Source: Bradyrhizobium diazoefficiens (lineage in GTDB: Bacteria; Pseudomonadota; Alphaproteobacteria; Rhizobiales; Xanthobacteraceae). Taken from it: DNA of 64,000 bases. Location of the stretch: the NCBI RefSeq assembly GCF_016612535.1, contig NZ_JAENXS010000001.1, positions 3,125,501 to 3,189,500 of the forward strand. Direction: 5' to 3'. The translations under genes were made by a program, and so were the position numbers. The notes below the pieces were generated by a model. It saw only the letters and a list, made by a program, of their open reading frames with translations. It was not told the origin of the DNA and ran no database searches. This document shows positions 29,812 through 38,925 of the stretch, in pieces (within the stretch, counting starts at the first letter, position 1; every line of letters begins with the position of its first letter).

Positions 29812-30655
29812 GAAAGTCTCGATCTGCGATGGCGAGTCCGTTCATGTTGACTGCTGCGGTAGTCAATGAAAATGAGACTTTTCAAATGTCAGGCGCCAGC
29901 GTGTTGCCGCGAAGATGATCGTAGGCGAGCGGGAATTTGCTAAACAAAGGAGGGTAGATTCGGCGGGGGGATCGCCGGCTCGGGGCCAGCCACGGTCTGC
30001 GGTATAGAAATGAACACGTTCCGGCTCCCGGCTTAAATCATTGGGGATACTCAATGTCGAGGAACTCAAGAAAAGCTCAACGTCGACGGAAAATGTCCGG
30101 GCCGGTTAAGATCTGCACAAAGCCTGCGCGGCCTAGCACTCCCGGCGCTCTGATCCGCGATTGAAAATCGGCTGTCGGGAGCATTGGGGCTGGAGAGCGA
30201 TCCGTGTCATCTTAGGGCTTAAGTTACAATAATGTGACGTCGAGTTGCGGTAGTTATACGGAATCCATTTTGGGACGGGGTGTTCTACTGTGAGAACACC
30301 GGGGAGATTTGAGCACCAATTTTTAGTTAGTCCGGGATGGCCGCAGTGGGGCTGGACCGCGCTGCGGCTTTTCCGTGGGAAAACAGCCTCGATCGTTCAC
30401 GACTTGCCCGTGATTTCCCGCGCTGCCAAACTAGGTTCGAATTCGGTTAGCCGCTCAATCAGCCATTCGACAACCTGATCATAGTCGGATGGAGCCGGCG
30501 AATTTCCTGCGCGTTTCGCGGAATTCGACCACGTTCGCTACGCTTTTGCGGGTTGTTTCTGGTGCGAAACTGGTGGCCTGTTGAAGTCAGCGTCCACGCG
30601 ATTCGCAATGTGCTATCGGCAGCGAGCCGAGACGTTCATGAAAAAGCAAGCCAGA
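29812..30655. other. gene-poor stretch
   Basis: No supported gene. Base composition is lower in GC than the flanks. A perfect inverted repeat GGTGTTCT-ACTGTG-AGAACACC is at 30279-30300 and could be an operator or a short hairpin. Everything else is short, unrelated open frames. Confidence 0.5.
30279..30300. promoter_or_regulatory. perfect 8-bp inverted repeat
   Basis: GGTGTTCT and AGAACACC around the 6-base spacer ACTGTG. Operator-like in size, but no adjacent intact gene explains it. Confidence 0.35.
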
Positions 30656-30659
30656 CGAA

Positions 30660-31062
30660 AAAGGTCGTGAGTTTCTTCGAGCGTCTAAAGACAGAAGCAT
30701 CCGCTGAGTGGCAGGCCTATACCGAGCGTTCCTCCACGAGGCGGATTGGCAGACGGCTCGCTTCCCGAAGCGGCGTTTCGTTACTGCCTCGCTCAGGACC
30801 ACCTGTTCCTCATCGAGTTTGCTCGCGCCTGCGCGCTCTCGGTCTACAAGTCGCCCAAACTTGCCGACATGCGTGAAGCAGCGGCCGGCCTCTCGGCCCT
30901 CCTTGATGTCGAGATGAACCTGCATGTGAAGCTCTGTGCCGGTTGGGGTCTGTCCCCGAGCGACCTTGAACAAACTTCTCCGGCGGTCGAGATGCTGGCA
31001 CACGCTACGTGCTCGACGCAGGAATGCGCGGCGATCTGGTGGCACTCAAGGGTGGCGCTTGC
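30660..31062 (+). pseudogene. tenA: tenA (thiaminase II family) remnant
   Basis: Pieces in three frames reconstruct a TenA-type protein: FFERLKTEASAEWQAYT, then LADGSLPEAAFRYCLAQDH, LFLIEFARACALSVYKSPKL, LHVKLCAGWGLSPSDLE and finally YVLDAGMRGDLVAL in another frame. At least two frameshifts (near 30,745 and 31,010) break it, and the C-terminal third with the catalytic Glu is missing where the ardC-like piece begins. TenA salvages thiamine pyrimidine. Confidence 0.7.
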
Positions 31063-31064
31063 CC

Positions 31065-31848
31065 CCTGCGGGACAATGGCAGATGCCGTGGCATCGCGGC
31101 CGCGGCGGATGCACGCCCGTCAATATCGCTTCCGGCAATACCTATCGCGGGGTCAATGCCCTCGCCCTCTGGGTCGAGGCCCAGGTTCAAGGGTTTGGCT
31201 CACACCTCTGGGGCACCTACCGCCAGTGGGCGGAGAAGGGAGCTATCGTCCGCAAGGGCCAGAAGGCTTCCTACGTGGTTTTCTACAAGCAGGTTGAGGT
31301 TGCGGCCGATGACGAGGGTGAAAACGATTCCAAGACGCGGGCATTTGCTCGCGCGACGCCTGTCTTCAAAATGCCGACCAGGTAGATGGTCTGCCGGAGA
31401 TCGTTCCAATCGCTTCTGTCGAGCAGCTGCATGACGTGGAAGGCTTCATTGCCCGTACCGAGGCGAAGATTGCCATGGCGGCAACCGCGCCTGCTACGTG
31501 CCGAAGCTGGACGAGATCCACATGCCGCCGCGTGAGCTCTTCACAGGATCTTCGACGTCTACTTCCACCGAGGCCTATTACTCCACACTGCTGCATGAGT
31601 TGAGCCATTGGACCGGACCCGCCCATCGCTGCAACCGCGACCTGTCCGGACGCTTCGGGACTGAGGCCTACGCGATGGAGGAGCTTGTTGCCGAGCTTGG
31701 CTCCGCGTTCCTCTGTTTAGAACTTGGCATTACAGCCGAACCGCGAGCAGACCACGCGCAATATCTGACGCATTGGTTGAAACTGTTGAAAGCTGACAAG
31801 CGAGCAATTGCAACCGCCGCTTCCACAGCGTCGCAGGCGGCAGCGTAA
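31065..31848 (+). pseudogene. ardC: ArdC-like antirestriction/zincin gene, frameshifted
   Basis: First piece: GQWQMPWHRG, NIASGNTYRGVNALALW, GSHLWGTYRQWAEKGAIVRK and VVFYKQVEV, the ArdC N-terminal ssDNA-binding domain. After a shift near 31,380 comes QVDGLPEIVPIASVEQLHDV, then another shift near 31,480 and VPKLDEIHMPPRELF. The last piece carries the metallopeptidase motif LLHELSHWTG and EELVAELGSAFLCLELGI. Two frameshifts make it non-functional as written. ArdC proteins are typical cargo of conjugative elements. Confidence 0.75.
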
Positions 31849-31933
31849 GTGAACCCTGACCAAGGTCATCGACGCTGACCTTTCCGGCGACTCTCGCCGA
31901 GGTTGCTTTAGCCGCCCCGCCGCAATTCTCAGC

Positions 31934-31961
31934 TTGAAGTTGTTTTGTACTTAGGTACTAT
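31934..31961 (+). promoter_or_regulatory. candidate promoter of the radical SAM operon
   Basis: TTGAAG and TACTAT separated by 16 bases, ending 29 bases before the GTG start at 31991. It is the only sigma-70-like pair noticed in the 140-base gap. Confidence 0.4.
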
Positions 31962-31990
31962 GTGGTCCATTACAGACACGGTGAAGTAGC

Positions 31991-34012
31991 GTGCATTCCG
32001 CTCACTTAATTTCAGCCGAGTCATCATTTACCGACGCGGCCACTATTTTTCTTACAGTTGTGGACCGCCATGGCCGGCCGGTGCTCGCCAATGTCTTCAT
32101 CTCCGGGCAGCATGAAAGCGGACGCCTAACCAGTGAGTTCCAGTATCTCAAGAGCCGCCGTGTTTACAGGCTCCGCCTTGAGCAGGGAGACTGGACCATA
32201 AACGTTTCTGCGGCAGGATTTGAAGACGCTTCCGCAAGCGTGCGATTGTCGTCCGGTCGCGTCGAAAATGTCACCTTTCAGCTTCAGACGACATCACGAG
32301 ATTTCCTGCTTTTGCCTCTTCCCGAAGGCCATGCCCTAGCGGACACGGAAGACATCGGGCCAGTTACTCGATTGCTCGCTTTGCTATCAAGGAATCCTCT
32401 CGTCTTGGAGGCAATGGGCAGCTCGCTGGAAGTCAACCCGCATGCGGAGACCATTGCGCTCCACTTTGCGCTTCGGCTGGCGAAACTTGGTTTTCCTACC
32501 GATGGGCCCGACACGCTTGCGGCCTATTGGCGACTTGTCGCAAACCGGACCCGCCTCGCGGCGACGTTTATCGCCATTCTGTCAAATCCCGTGATGGCTC
32601 ACCTGATCGGCCTCCCGCAGGAGTGCGATGTTCGCGGCGCAGTGCTTCGATCGTTCGATGCTTTAGATGTACCCGAGATCCGGCAGGTTCTCGATCTGCT
32701 TGCGGCTGCGCAAGAACCCTGGCGGCAGACCCTGGACGCCGTGGTGGCATCGCAAGTCAGCGTATCGGAAATCGCTCTGCCGCCAGGCATCGCACAGCTG
32801 ATGCGTCGCAATCCGGCGGCGAGTGTTCCTGCGCCGCATTATTTACGTCTCGGCGGCACCCCGCTTCGGGGTCGCGAGGCTGGGCGGAAACTGAACGAAC
32901 TGCTGACCGCTTTTTTTGACCATGCCCATACCCGTCTCCTGCCCACAGTTGATGAGGGGCCAGCAGCGTTCGATTGTTCTAAGTTGGATAAAGCCCCCAG
33001 TGCTGCGCCAAGCACCCTGACCATTCTTGGCACCTATCACTGTACGGCAGCATGCACGAACTGCTGTTTCGGGTCACATCCAGGCGTTTCGGAGAAGCTG
33101 TCGCTAGGAAAGATTCTCGATGCGATCGAAGAAGCGTCGAAAATACCAAGTTTGCGCAGTGTAGTCTTCTCAGGCGGTGAATGCTTCACCCTTGAGGAGG
33201 AACTTATCATTGCAGTCGCGCGCTGCACCGAGCGTGGCCTTGGCACCCGATGCGTAACAAACGGCTACTGGGCCCGCACGGTTGAGCTGGCCAAGCAGCG
33301 ATTACGACCTTTGTTAAACGCGGGACTGGACGAACTTAATCTCAGTACCGGAGATATGCATCTCCGGTATGTTCCGGCCGATAGGATCGTGAACGCTGCG
33401 ATAGCTGCGATTGGGCTTGGACTGCGCACCGTCGTGGTCGTGGAAATCCGCGAAGGTCGAGCCGCCTCGGCCCGAAGTTTCCTGGACGACCCGCGGGTAG
33501 CAGCGATCAAGAGTTCGCAGATGTTCAAGATCATCGAGTCTCCCTGGATTTCGATGCAAGATGCGGCGGCGGTTGCACAGGATCCTGAGCGTGTCACGAA
33601 CCGTCGCTCGATGTACGCCCGGAAGCCGTGCGACAGTGTGCTCGACACCATTGTGTTGACCCCTCGCCATGAGGTTGGCGCATGCTGCGGGCTAACACGC
33701 GAGCAGATTCCGGAATTGAGGCTTGGCGGACTGGATCGGCAGACCATGGCCGGTCTCGTGGGCGACGCTTCCAAAGATCTCATGAAGCTCTGGCTTTCAC
33801 TTGAAGGACCTGAGCGAATTCTTTCGTGGAGTGCCACCGTCGACCCCTCCATCGAATGGGAAGACCGCTTCGCGCACCCTTGCGACGCCTGTCGCGCCTT
33901 GTACCAGGATCCAAAAGTCCGGCAGGCCATACGCACCCAAGGTCATACCAAACGTAACGATTTACTCGTTCGACAAGCTCTCATCGAGGAAATGGACGTC
34001 CGTCAGACTTAA
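31991..34012 (+). CDS. radical SAM protein with N-terminal carboxypeptidase-regulatory-like domain
   Basis: A 673-residue protein in three parts. Residues ~18-100 resemble a carboxypeptidase-regulatory/Ig-like fold (VVDRHGRPVLANVFISG ... SAAGFEDASASV). Residues ~100-335 are helical and unassigned. Residues ~340-620 are a radical SAM barrel with the cluster motif YHCTAACTNCCFG (C351, C355, C358), the SAM-binding VVFSGGE, and CVTNGYWA. Late cysteines (ACCG, HPCDACRALY) could hold an auxiliary cluster. GTG start with GGTGAAG nearby. First gene of a four-gene operon; 32 bases separate it from the small leader-like gene. Probably modifies that protein; not assignable to a named family. Confidence 0.85.
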   Translation: MHSAHLISAESSFTDAATIFLTVVDRHGRPVLANVFISGQHESGRLTSEFQYLKSRRVYRLRLEQGDWTINVSAAGFEDASASVRLSSGRVENVTFQLQTTSRDFLLLPLPEGHALADTEDIGPVTRLLALLSRNPLVLEAMGSSLEVNPHAETIALHFALRLAKLGFPTDGPDTLAAYWRLVANRTRLAATFIAILSNPVMAHLIGLPQECDVRGAVLRSFDALDVPEIRQVLDLLAAAQEPWRQTLDAVVASQVSVSEIALPPGIAQLMRRNPAASVPAPHYLRLGGTPLRGREAGRKLNELLTAFFDHAHTRLLPTVDEGPAAFDCSKLDKAPSAAPSTLTILGTYHCTAACTNCCFGSHPGVSEKLSLGKILDAIEEASKIPSLRSVVFSGGECFTLEEELIIAVARCTERGLGTRCVTNGYWARTVELAKQRLRPLLNAGLDELNLSTGDMHLRYVPADRIVNAAIAAIGLGLRTVVVVEIREGRAASARSFLDDPRVAAIKSSQMFKIIESPWISMQDAAAVAQDPERVTNRRSMYARKPCDSVLDTIVLTPRHEVGACCGLTREQIPELRLGGLDRQTMAGLVGDASKDLMKLWLSLEGPERILSWSATVDPSIEWEDRFAHPCDACRALYQDPKVRQAIRTQGHTKRNDLLVRQALIEEMDVRQT

Positions 34013-34033
34013 ACACGCTCGTTGATTCACCCC

Positions 34034-34043
34034 AGGAGGAAGG
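34034..34043 (+). promoter_or_regulatory. very strong ribosome binding site
   Basis: AGGAGGAAGG, ending one base before the ATG region of the small protein gene at 34045. It is the strongest site in the operon and suggests that this product is made in excess over the enzymes, as expected for a substrate peptide. Confidence 0.6.
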
Positions 34044-34044
34044 C

Positions 34045-34587
34045 ATGGCCAACGTCGAACTCACCAGATTGATGAATCCGTCGTCGAACCAAAACATTAA
34101 GGACTTTTCTGCAAAGCTAGCCAGTGATCCGGAGTTTCGCAGGTCTTTTCTAGAAAATCCCAGCGAAGCCCTCGCCCGGATCGGCCTGAAGACCAACGGA
34201 AAAGTGCAGCTCGGGCCTCAAGAGCGCGCACTCATTGAAATCTTCGCCGACCCGAAGATCACCGATCTCTATCTCACCGGCGACGTTGACGCACTTCGCA
34301 ACCATATCGTGGACCGCTACCGGCAGGTGGCCGGCGTTTCCATCGATGAGGTCGCCGGTTGGGCCGTGTCCGACTTCCACGTTGCGATTGAGGCGGAAGC
34401 CGTGGCCGTCGCGATCGTTGCCGCGGCAGCCACCGCGATCGGTGTCATGGAGGCGCCGGGACGACTGCGCCAGCTTGAAGCTGAGAACGGTGTTCTCAAC
34501 GCGCGCCTAACGGCGCTGGAAGCTCGCCTGAAGATGACCGAAGATCTCGAAAACAGGATCCGGTCGATAGAGTCGCGCATGCGCTAG
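34045..34587 (+). CDS. leader-like small protein, candidate RiPP precursor or carrier
   Basis: A 180-residue protein with no cysteine. Residues 18-49 (IKDFSAKLASDPEFRRSFLE, then NPSEALARIGLK) resemble the Nif11/nitrile-hydratase-type leader peptides of ribosomal natural products, where DPEFRxxFLxxP is typical. Residues ~110-135 are an Ala/Val/Ile-rich run (AVAVAIVAAAATAIGV), followed by a coiled coil (LRQLEAENGVLNARLTALEA and on to the end). It lies between two radical SAM genes. It may be the substrate, with the aliphatic run as target, or a scaffold. The long coiled-coil tail is unusual for a precursor, so the role is open. Confidence 0.65.
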   Translation: MANVELTRLMNPSSNQNIKDFSAKLASDPEFRRSFLENPSEALARIGLKTNGKVQLGPQERALIEIFADPKITDLYLTGDVDALRNHIVDRYRQVAGVSIDEVAGWAVSDFHVAIEAEAVAVAIVAAAATAIGVMEAPGRLRQLEAENGVLNARLTALEARLKMTEDLENRIRSIESRMR

Positions 34588-34601
34588 CGCGGGGGGCGAC
34601 A

Positions 34602-36509
34602 ATGCGCCGGGTACCGCCTCGCGTTCTCCTTTGCGTCATGCCTTTCCTTCCAGCGGAACGGCCGGCGCTCGGCGTCAGTCTGCTTAAGGCTGTTCTGCAG
34701 GAAAACGGCATCCCTTGTGACGTGGTCTATGGTGTTCATCGTTTCCTGGACAGGATAGGCTTCCCGCTATACCAGGAAGTGGCGCAGTTCTCCCCCTCCC
34801 ATGACCTTGTAGGCGAGTGGATTTTCTCCAAATCGGCTTGGCCGGACCTGGCCAGGCCTGACATCGATTTCGAGACTTACTGCCGGAACCGTGTTGGCAT
34901 TCCGTTCAAGCCGGCGTTTATTGGACAGGTCCAATACGCCCGCTCGATTGCGGGAGACTACATTACGCAGCTCGCCGACGAAATCTGCGCCAACAGCTAC
35001 GACATCGTTGGCTTCTCTTCGACGTTTCAGCAGACCTTGGCTTCCATTGCTCTGGCTCGCGAAATCAAGGTGCGGCGGCCTGAGATTCTGACCATGATCG
35101 GCGGCGCCAACTGCGAAGGGCCGATGGGCGCAACCCTGCTAAGGCAAGCGCCGGCCCTCGACCTGGCGGTCTCTGGCGAAGCTGATCAGGCCATCCTCCA
35201 GATTATTCAGGCTTGGTCGGGAGGGTCCGGATACCAGGACATCGAAGGCGTTAGTTACCGGGACAAGGATGGCGTTGTTGTACCGGCGCAAAAAGCTACG
35301 CCACTCGTGACCGACCTGAATGCGTCGCCCTACCCCGACCACTCGGATTTTGTCTCTTCCTTCTGGGGGAGCACCGTCAAGCTTTTCATGGCGCCGGAGC
35401 TCACCGTGGAAACCTCGCGGGGCTGCTGGTGGGGCCAGAAACACCACTGCACTTTCTGCGGGCTTAATGGCAATTCAATGCGGTTTCGCAGCAAATCCCC
35501 CGAGCGGGCCGCGAAGGAAATTCGCCACCTGCGGGCCTCTCACGGCATCGACTCGTTCTTCTGCACCGACAACATCGTCGATATGGGCTACTTCAAGACA
35601 CTCATCCCCGACCTGACCCGCGACGGATCAGCTCTCCAGCTGTTCTACGAGATGAAGGCGAACCTGAAGAAGGAGCAACTCGCAACCCTAAGGGCGCTCG
35701 GGACCACATGGTTTCAACCGGGAATCGAAAGCCTCAGCACGCCCATCCTGCGTCTGATGCGCAAAGGAGTCCGGGGCATTCAAAACGTGCAGCTCCTGAA
35801 GTGGGCGAAGGCGATGGACTTCACCCTGACCTGGAACATGATCTGTGGTTTTCCGGGGGAGAAGGCCGCGTTTCACGATCAGATGATCGAAACGATGAAG
35901 CTGATACCCCACCTTACGCCTCCTGCCTCCTATGCGGCGTTCCGCCTCGATAGGTTCAGCCCGATGCACGTTTCCCCACAGGAGTTCAATCTTACCGATG
36001 TGAAGCCCTACCCCGCCTATGAACTCTGCTATCCAGCCGCAGGCAGCGACACGCACAACCTTGCTTACTTCTTCACGTACAGCAGCGTGTTGTCGGAAGA
36101 TACCGAGCAGGCCATCAACCGGGCGTGGTCGTACAGTCAGCGGTGGCGGAACAACTTCGGAAAGGGTGACTTGATCGCGTTCAACGGGCCGAGCTTCCTC
36201 ACCATCCTGGACACGCGTCCTAACCGTCTTCCCCAGCATATTATGCTGGAAGGCGATCACCGGGGTGTCTACCTCGCAGTCGATGAAGTTGTATCCCTCG
36301 CCAGGCTGGCAGAAATTCTTCCCATTCCAGCAGATCAAATTGCAGCCATCTTGGGGGAATTTGAAGAAGCGGGGCTGGTCCTGCGCGAAGAGGACCTCTA
36401 TCTTGGGCTTGCGGTGATGAAGGAGTCCGTGCCGCAGCCTCCTGCGGGCGACGTTTCCTATCCTTCATTTGGCGCTCATCGTCAGCAACCTCTGTTGGAG
36501 ACAAGCTAA
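34602..36509 (+). CDS. B12-binding radical SAM protein, RiPP maturation C-methyltransferase family
   Basis: A 635-residue enzyme. Residues ~5-200 form a cobalamin-binding domain (LLCVMPFLPAERPALGVSLL ... TMIGGANCEGPMG). The radical SAM motif is SRGCWWGQKHHCTFCGLNG (C275, C283, C286, spacing CxxxxxxxCxxC), which is the hallmark of the TIGR03975 bacteriocin-maturation group. FFCTDNIVDMGY and WNMICGFPGE follow in the barrel, and a C-terminal winged region (residues ~545-600) may bind the peptide. Related enzymes put methyl groups on unactivated carbons of peptides. ATG 34602 sits 14 bases after the leader-like gene. Confidence 0.9.
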   Translation: MRRVPPRVLLCVMPFLPAERPALGVSLLKAVLQENGIPCDVVYGVHRFLDRIGFPLYQEVAQFSPSHDLVGEWIFSKSAWPDLARPDIDFETYCRNRVGIPFKPAFIGQVQYARSIAGDYITQLADEICANSYDIVGFSSTFQQTLASIALAREIKVRRPEILTMIGGANCEGPMGATLLRQAPALDLAVSGEADQAILQIIQAWSGGSGYQDIEGVSYRDKDGVVVPAQKATPLVTDLNASPYPDHSDFVSSFWGSTVKLFMAPELTVETSRGCWWGQKHHCTFCGLNGNSMRFRSKSPERAAKEIRHLRASHGIDSFFCTDNIVDMGYFKTLIPDLTRDGSALQLFYEMKANLKKEQLATLRALGTTWFQPGIESLSTPILRLMRKGVRGIQNVQLLKWAKAMDFTLTWNMICGFPGEKAAFHDQMIETMKLIPHLTPPASYAAFRLDRFSPMHVSPQEFNLTDVKPYPAYELCYPAAGSDTHNLAYFFTYSSVLSEDTEQAINRAWSYSQRWRNNFGKGDLIAFNGPSFLTILDTRPNRLPQHIMLEGDHRGVYLAVDEVVSLARLAEILPIPADQIAAILGEFEEAGLVLREEDLYLGLAVMKESVPQPPAGDVSYPSFGAHRQQPLLETS

Positions 36510-36565
36510 TCGGCTCTCCGTCCCCGTCGAAGCTTTCGACAATCATCCACGGTTCGGCCATTACG

Positions 36566-38083
36566 GTGGCTGGCAAACGGTTCATCGAACAGTCGGTGCG
36601 CTGCGTCTCGGCCAGCGGTGATGTTCGCGCCTTCGAATTTCACTGGACGAAGCACTGGGAACAATTCGGCGGTGCTGCGGCAGAAACAGGTGCAAGTCTC
36701 CTCGAATTGGATGCGCAATGGCGTCCGCTGAGCTACGCCATCTTCAGGGGGGCGAGAGGGGTCCGGCATCTGAAGATCGCCGGAGGGCAGATCGAAGCCA
36801 CGCTCAGCGACGACTCGATACATAATATCGCCCTGGAGGCGGCGCCGGACCTGGTCTTTCAGAGGGATCTGGCCGAGCAATTGGCCATCTACCTTGCTGC
36901 CACAAAGCCGAACGTGCCGACCACGCTCAAGGCGCTCGACCCGGATACGCTGAAGCTGGAAGAATTCACGGTCATCCCCGAGCCGGACGGTTGGTACTCC
37001 TGCTCATTGAAGTTCGCATTGCGGATCGGAGCGGATAATCAGCTCTCCGAAATGCGTTTCGAGGGCGGCGGTCGGCTGTTCGAAGAGACCGCCCCTTCGC
37101 TTCACGCGGTCCCGCTTCCTGCTTTGCGGGCACCCCGAGAACACGTCCTTCCCGATTTAACAGGCGTCCAGCGGGAGGAAGTCATCATCGACGGTGACGA
37201 CACTAGACTCGGCGCGCAGATCCTAAAGCCTGCCGGAGACGCGGGTATTTCGGCGGTCTGCCTTTTCTTGCAGGGATCCGGCGCACTTGACCGGCATGGT
37301 CAGTCCGAGATTTTCGACACCGGTCAACAGAAACTGATGGGTAGCATTGTCAGTGCAGCCGGAATTGCGCTGGTATCGCTGGATACCCGAGGTACCGGGC
37401 GGAGCGGCTTTGGACGGATTGACACTGATCCTTTTCAAACACGTGTTGCCGATGCCCGTAGCGCAATGACGTGGCTTCAAGAAGCGAACGAATTCGGCTC
37501 CATACCCATCGGCGTTATCGGGCACAGCCTAGGCGCGATTGCCGCCCTCAGTCTGCTTTCCGGTCCTACGTGGGGACACGTAAGGGCTGCCGCGCTGTTG
37601 GCCTGTCCCGCGCGCGGCCTGGGTAGGATCGTGTCGGAGCAGATGAGCAAGTCTTCCCGGTCACGCTTCGCTGATCGTCAAGAGGTTCTTGCCCAACAGC
37701 GGCAGGCGCTGGCTGAGTGGCTACGCAAGTTGCGCGATCCGAGAAGGCAGCGGAGCCAGGCTGAATTGCTGGCGTCTAATCTTGATAGTTTGCTTCAGCC
37801 CGACGTGCTCAGGCTGGTTCCTAAGCGGATGATCTCGACGGTTCATTGTCCACTCCTGATCGCCCAGGGACAAGCCGATCCACAAGTATCCGCAGCGAGG
37901 GACGCCATCCCATTGTTCGACGCCGCAACAGGTCCAGCAGAGCTTCGGCTGGCGAAGGGCTTGGACCACTTCTTCGGATTCGGAGGTCGCAGCCCTGAAT
38001 CCTTAAGCCGTGAGGGTGGTCGGTTCATTGCTGGTGTAGCGCACTGGCTTCGCGATCAGCTTCAAGAACGTGCGGCACAGTAG
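36566..38083 (+). CDS. alpha/beta hydrolase (S9-peptidase/esterase-like)
   Basis: A 505-residue protein. The N-terminal ~200 residues are unassigned. The hydrolase fold starts near residue 205 and has an oxyanion region FLQGSGALDRHG, the nucleophile GVIGHSLGAIAA (Ser321), acid candidate in AQGQADPQVS and the histidine in GLDHFFGFGG. Closest look is the prolyl-oligopeptidase/dienelactone-hydrolase group. Start GTG 36566 is the first usable start, but the frame is open back into the radical SAM gene and no good ribosome site is seen, so the true start is uncertain. As last gene of the operon it could be the leader peptidase or a tailoring esterase. Confidence 0.8.
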   Translation: MAGKRFIEQSVRCVSASGDVRAFEFHWTKHWEQFGGAAAETGASLLELDAQWRPLSYAIFRGARGVRHLKIAGGQIEATLSDDSIHNIALEAAPDLVFQRDLAEQLAIYLAATKPNVPTTLKALDPDTLKLEEFTVIPEPDGWYSCSLKFALRIGADNQLSEMRFEGGGRLFEETAPSLHAVPLPALRAPREHVLPDLTGVQREEVIIDGDDTRLGAQILKPAGDAGISAVCLFLQGSGALDRHGQSEIFDTGQQKLMGSIVSAAGIALVSLDTRGTGRSGFGRIDTDPFQTRVADARSAMTWLQEANEFGSIPIGVIGHSLGAIAALSLLSGPTWGHVRAAALLACPARGLGRIVSEQMSKSSRSRFADRQEVLAQQRQALAEWLRKLRDPRRQRSQAELLASNLDSLLQPDVLRLVPKRMISTVHCPLLIAQGQADPQVSAARDAIPLFDAATGPAELRLAKGLDHFFGFGGRSPESLSREGGRFIAGVAHWLRDQLQERAAQ

Positions 38084-38103
38084 GCATCCGTCAAATTGGC
38101 ATC

Positions 38104-38160
38104 AACCCCGTCACCGGCCGCATGCAGGTCTGCGTCTCGCGCTAAGACACGCCCGCGCGG
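38104..38160. repeat. direct repeat, copy 1 (gene 3'-end fragment)
   Basis: About 57 bases nearly identical to 38777-38833. Both read NPVTGRMQVCVSR-stop / NPVRGRMQVCVPR-stop, the C-terminus of an unrecognised protein, followed by similar CGCCCGCGCGG sequence. Confidence 0.6.
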
Positions 38161-38184
38161 CAATCGATACGGGCAGCAACCCTC

Positions 38185-38640
38185 TCAGCCGGCTTTGACG
38201 ATGGCAAACCAGAACGGGAACATGTTGACGAGGAGGACCGCGGCGATCGCCGCCACTCCCATCGCCAGGACGATGGGCACATAGCCCAACGCGAATGCCG
38301 TCGATTTTTTGAGGAGGTTCTCGGGCAAGCTGTTGATTTTGAGAATGTCCTTGATCTGTGTATCGGCGTGTTCTTCCGCCTTGATGTTCTCCCAAATCCA
38401 GAAAGCGGCATAGACAACAAGGCACAGTAGCGCAGACGCCATGGCGCCACTTGACGCCAGGTTGGGACTCAATTTCTCCTTGGCGGTGAGCACAATCATG
38501 CCGCCGATTACCGACACGAGAATGGTGACCGACCACGAAAAGATGTCCCACTGCTTCTTGCGTCGGTAATCGAGTTCATATCTCGCAAGCTCAAGAGCGA
38601 GCTTATAGTCCGGCTTGTTTTCCTGGGGACCGTTGCACAT
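38185..38640 (-). CDS. membrane protein with three hydrophobic segments, unknown function
   Basis: 151 residues from ATG 38640 (the frame is open to 38697). A charged N-terminal helix (DYKLALELARYELDYRRKKQ) is followed by segments FSWSVTILVSVIGGMIVL, MASALLCLVVYAAFWIW and YVPIVLAMGVAAIAAVLLVN. No known motif. It is flanked on both sides by the 57-bp direct repeats, as if it had been inserted between two copies or the flank had been duplicated. Confidence 0.6.
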   Translation of the reverse strand: MCNGPQENKPDYKLALELARYELDYRRKKQWDIFSWSVTILVSVIGGMIVLTAKEKLSPNLASSGAMASALLCLVVYAAFWIWENIKAEEHADTQIKDILKINSLPENLLKKSTAFALGYVPIVLAMGVAAIAAVLLVNMFPFWFAIVKAG

Positions 38641-38776
38641 CTCACATCTCACATCTCCTGCGGTGGCGGAAGCCGCGAGCGTACGCCGACCTTGCATGAA
38701 TGCAATCCGAAGCAGAAGGCACGAACCGGCTCAATTCCCACCTCCTCCAAGCTGAGCCTGCTCCAGCTCACCGCTA

Positions 38777-38833
38777 CAACCCGGTCAGAGGCCGCATGCA
38801 GGTCTGCGTCCCGCGCTAACCAAGCCCGCGCGA
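38777..38833. repeat. direct repeat, copy 2 (gene 3'-end fragment)
   Basis: Second copy of the 57-base repeat; see 38104-38160. The shared core is CGCATGCAGGTCTGCGTC plus flanks on both sides. Confidence 0.6.
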
Positions 38834-38925
38834 GGACATCAGGCCGCTTACGCCTCTTCGAGGACGTCGATTTTTGAGGCTTCACTTGTGCAAGCCGCCC
38901 GCTAGAATCCCCGCGGAGGCGGCCC

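Noticed and set aside
30290..30478. Small open frame after the 30279 palindrome
   Set aside because: No ribosome site and random-looking composition.
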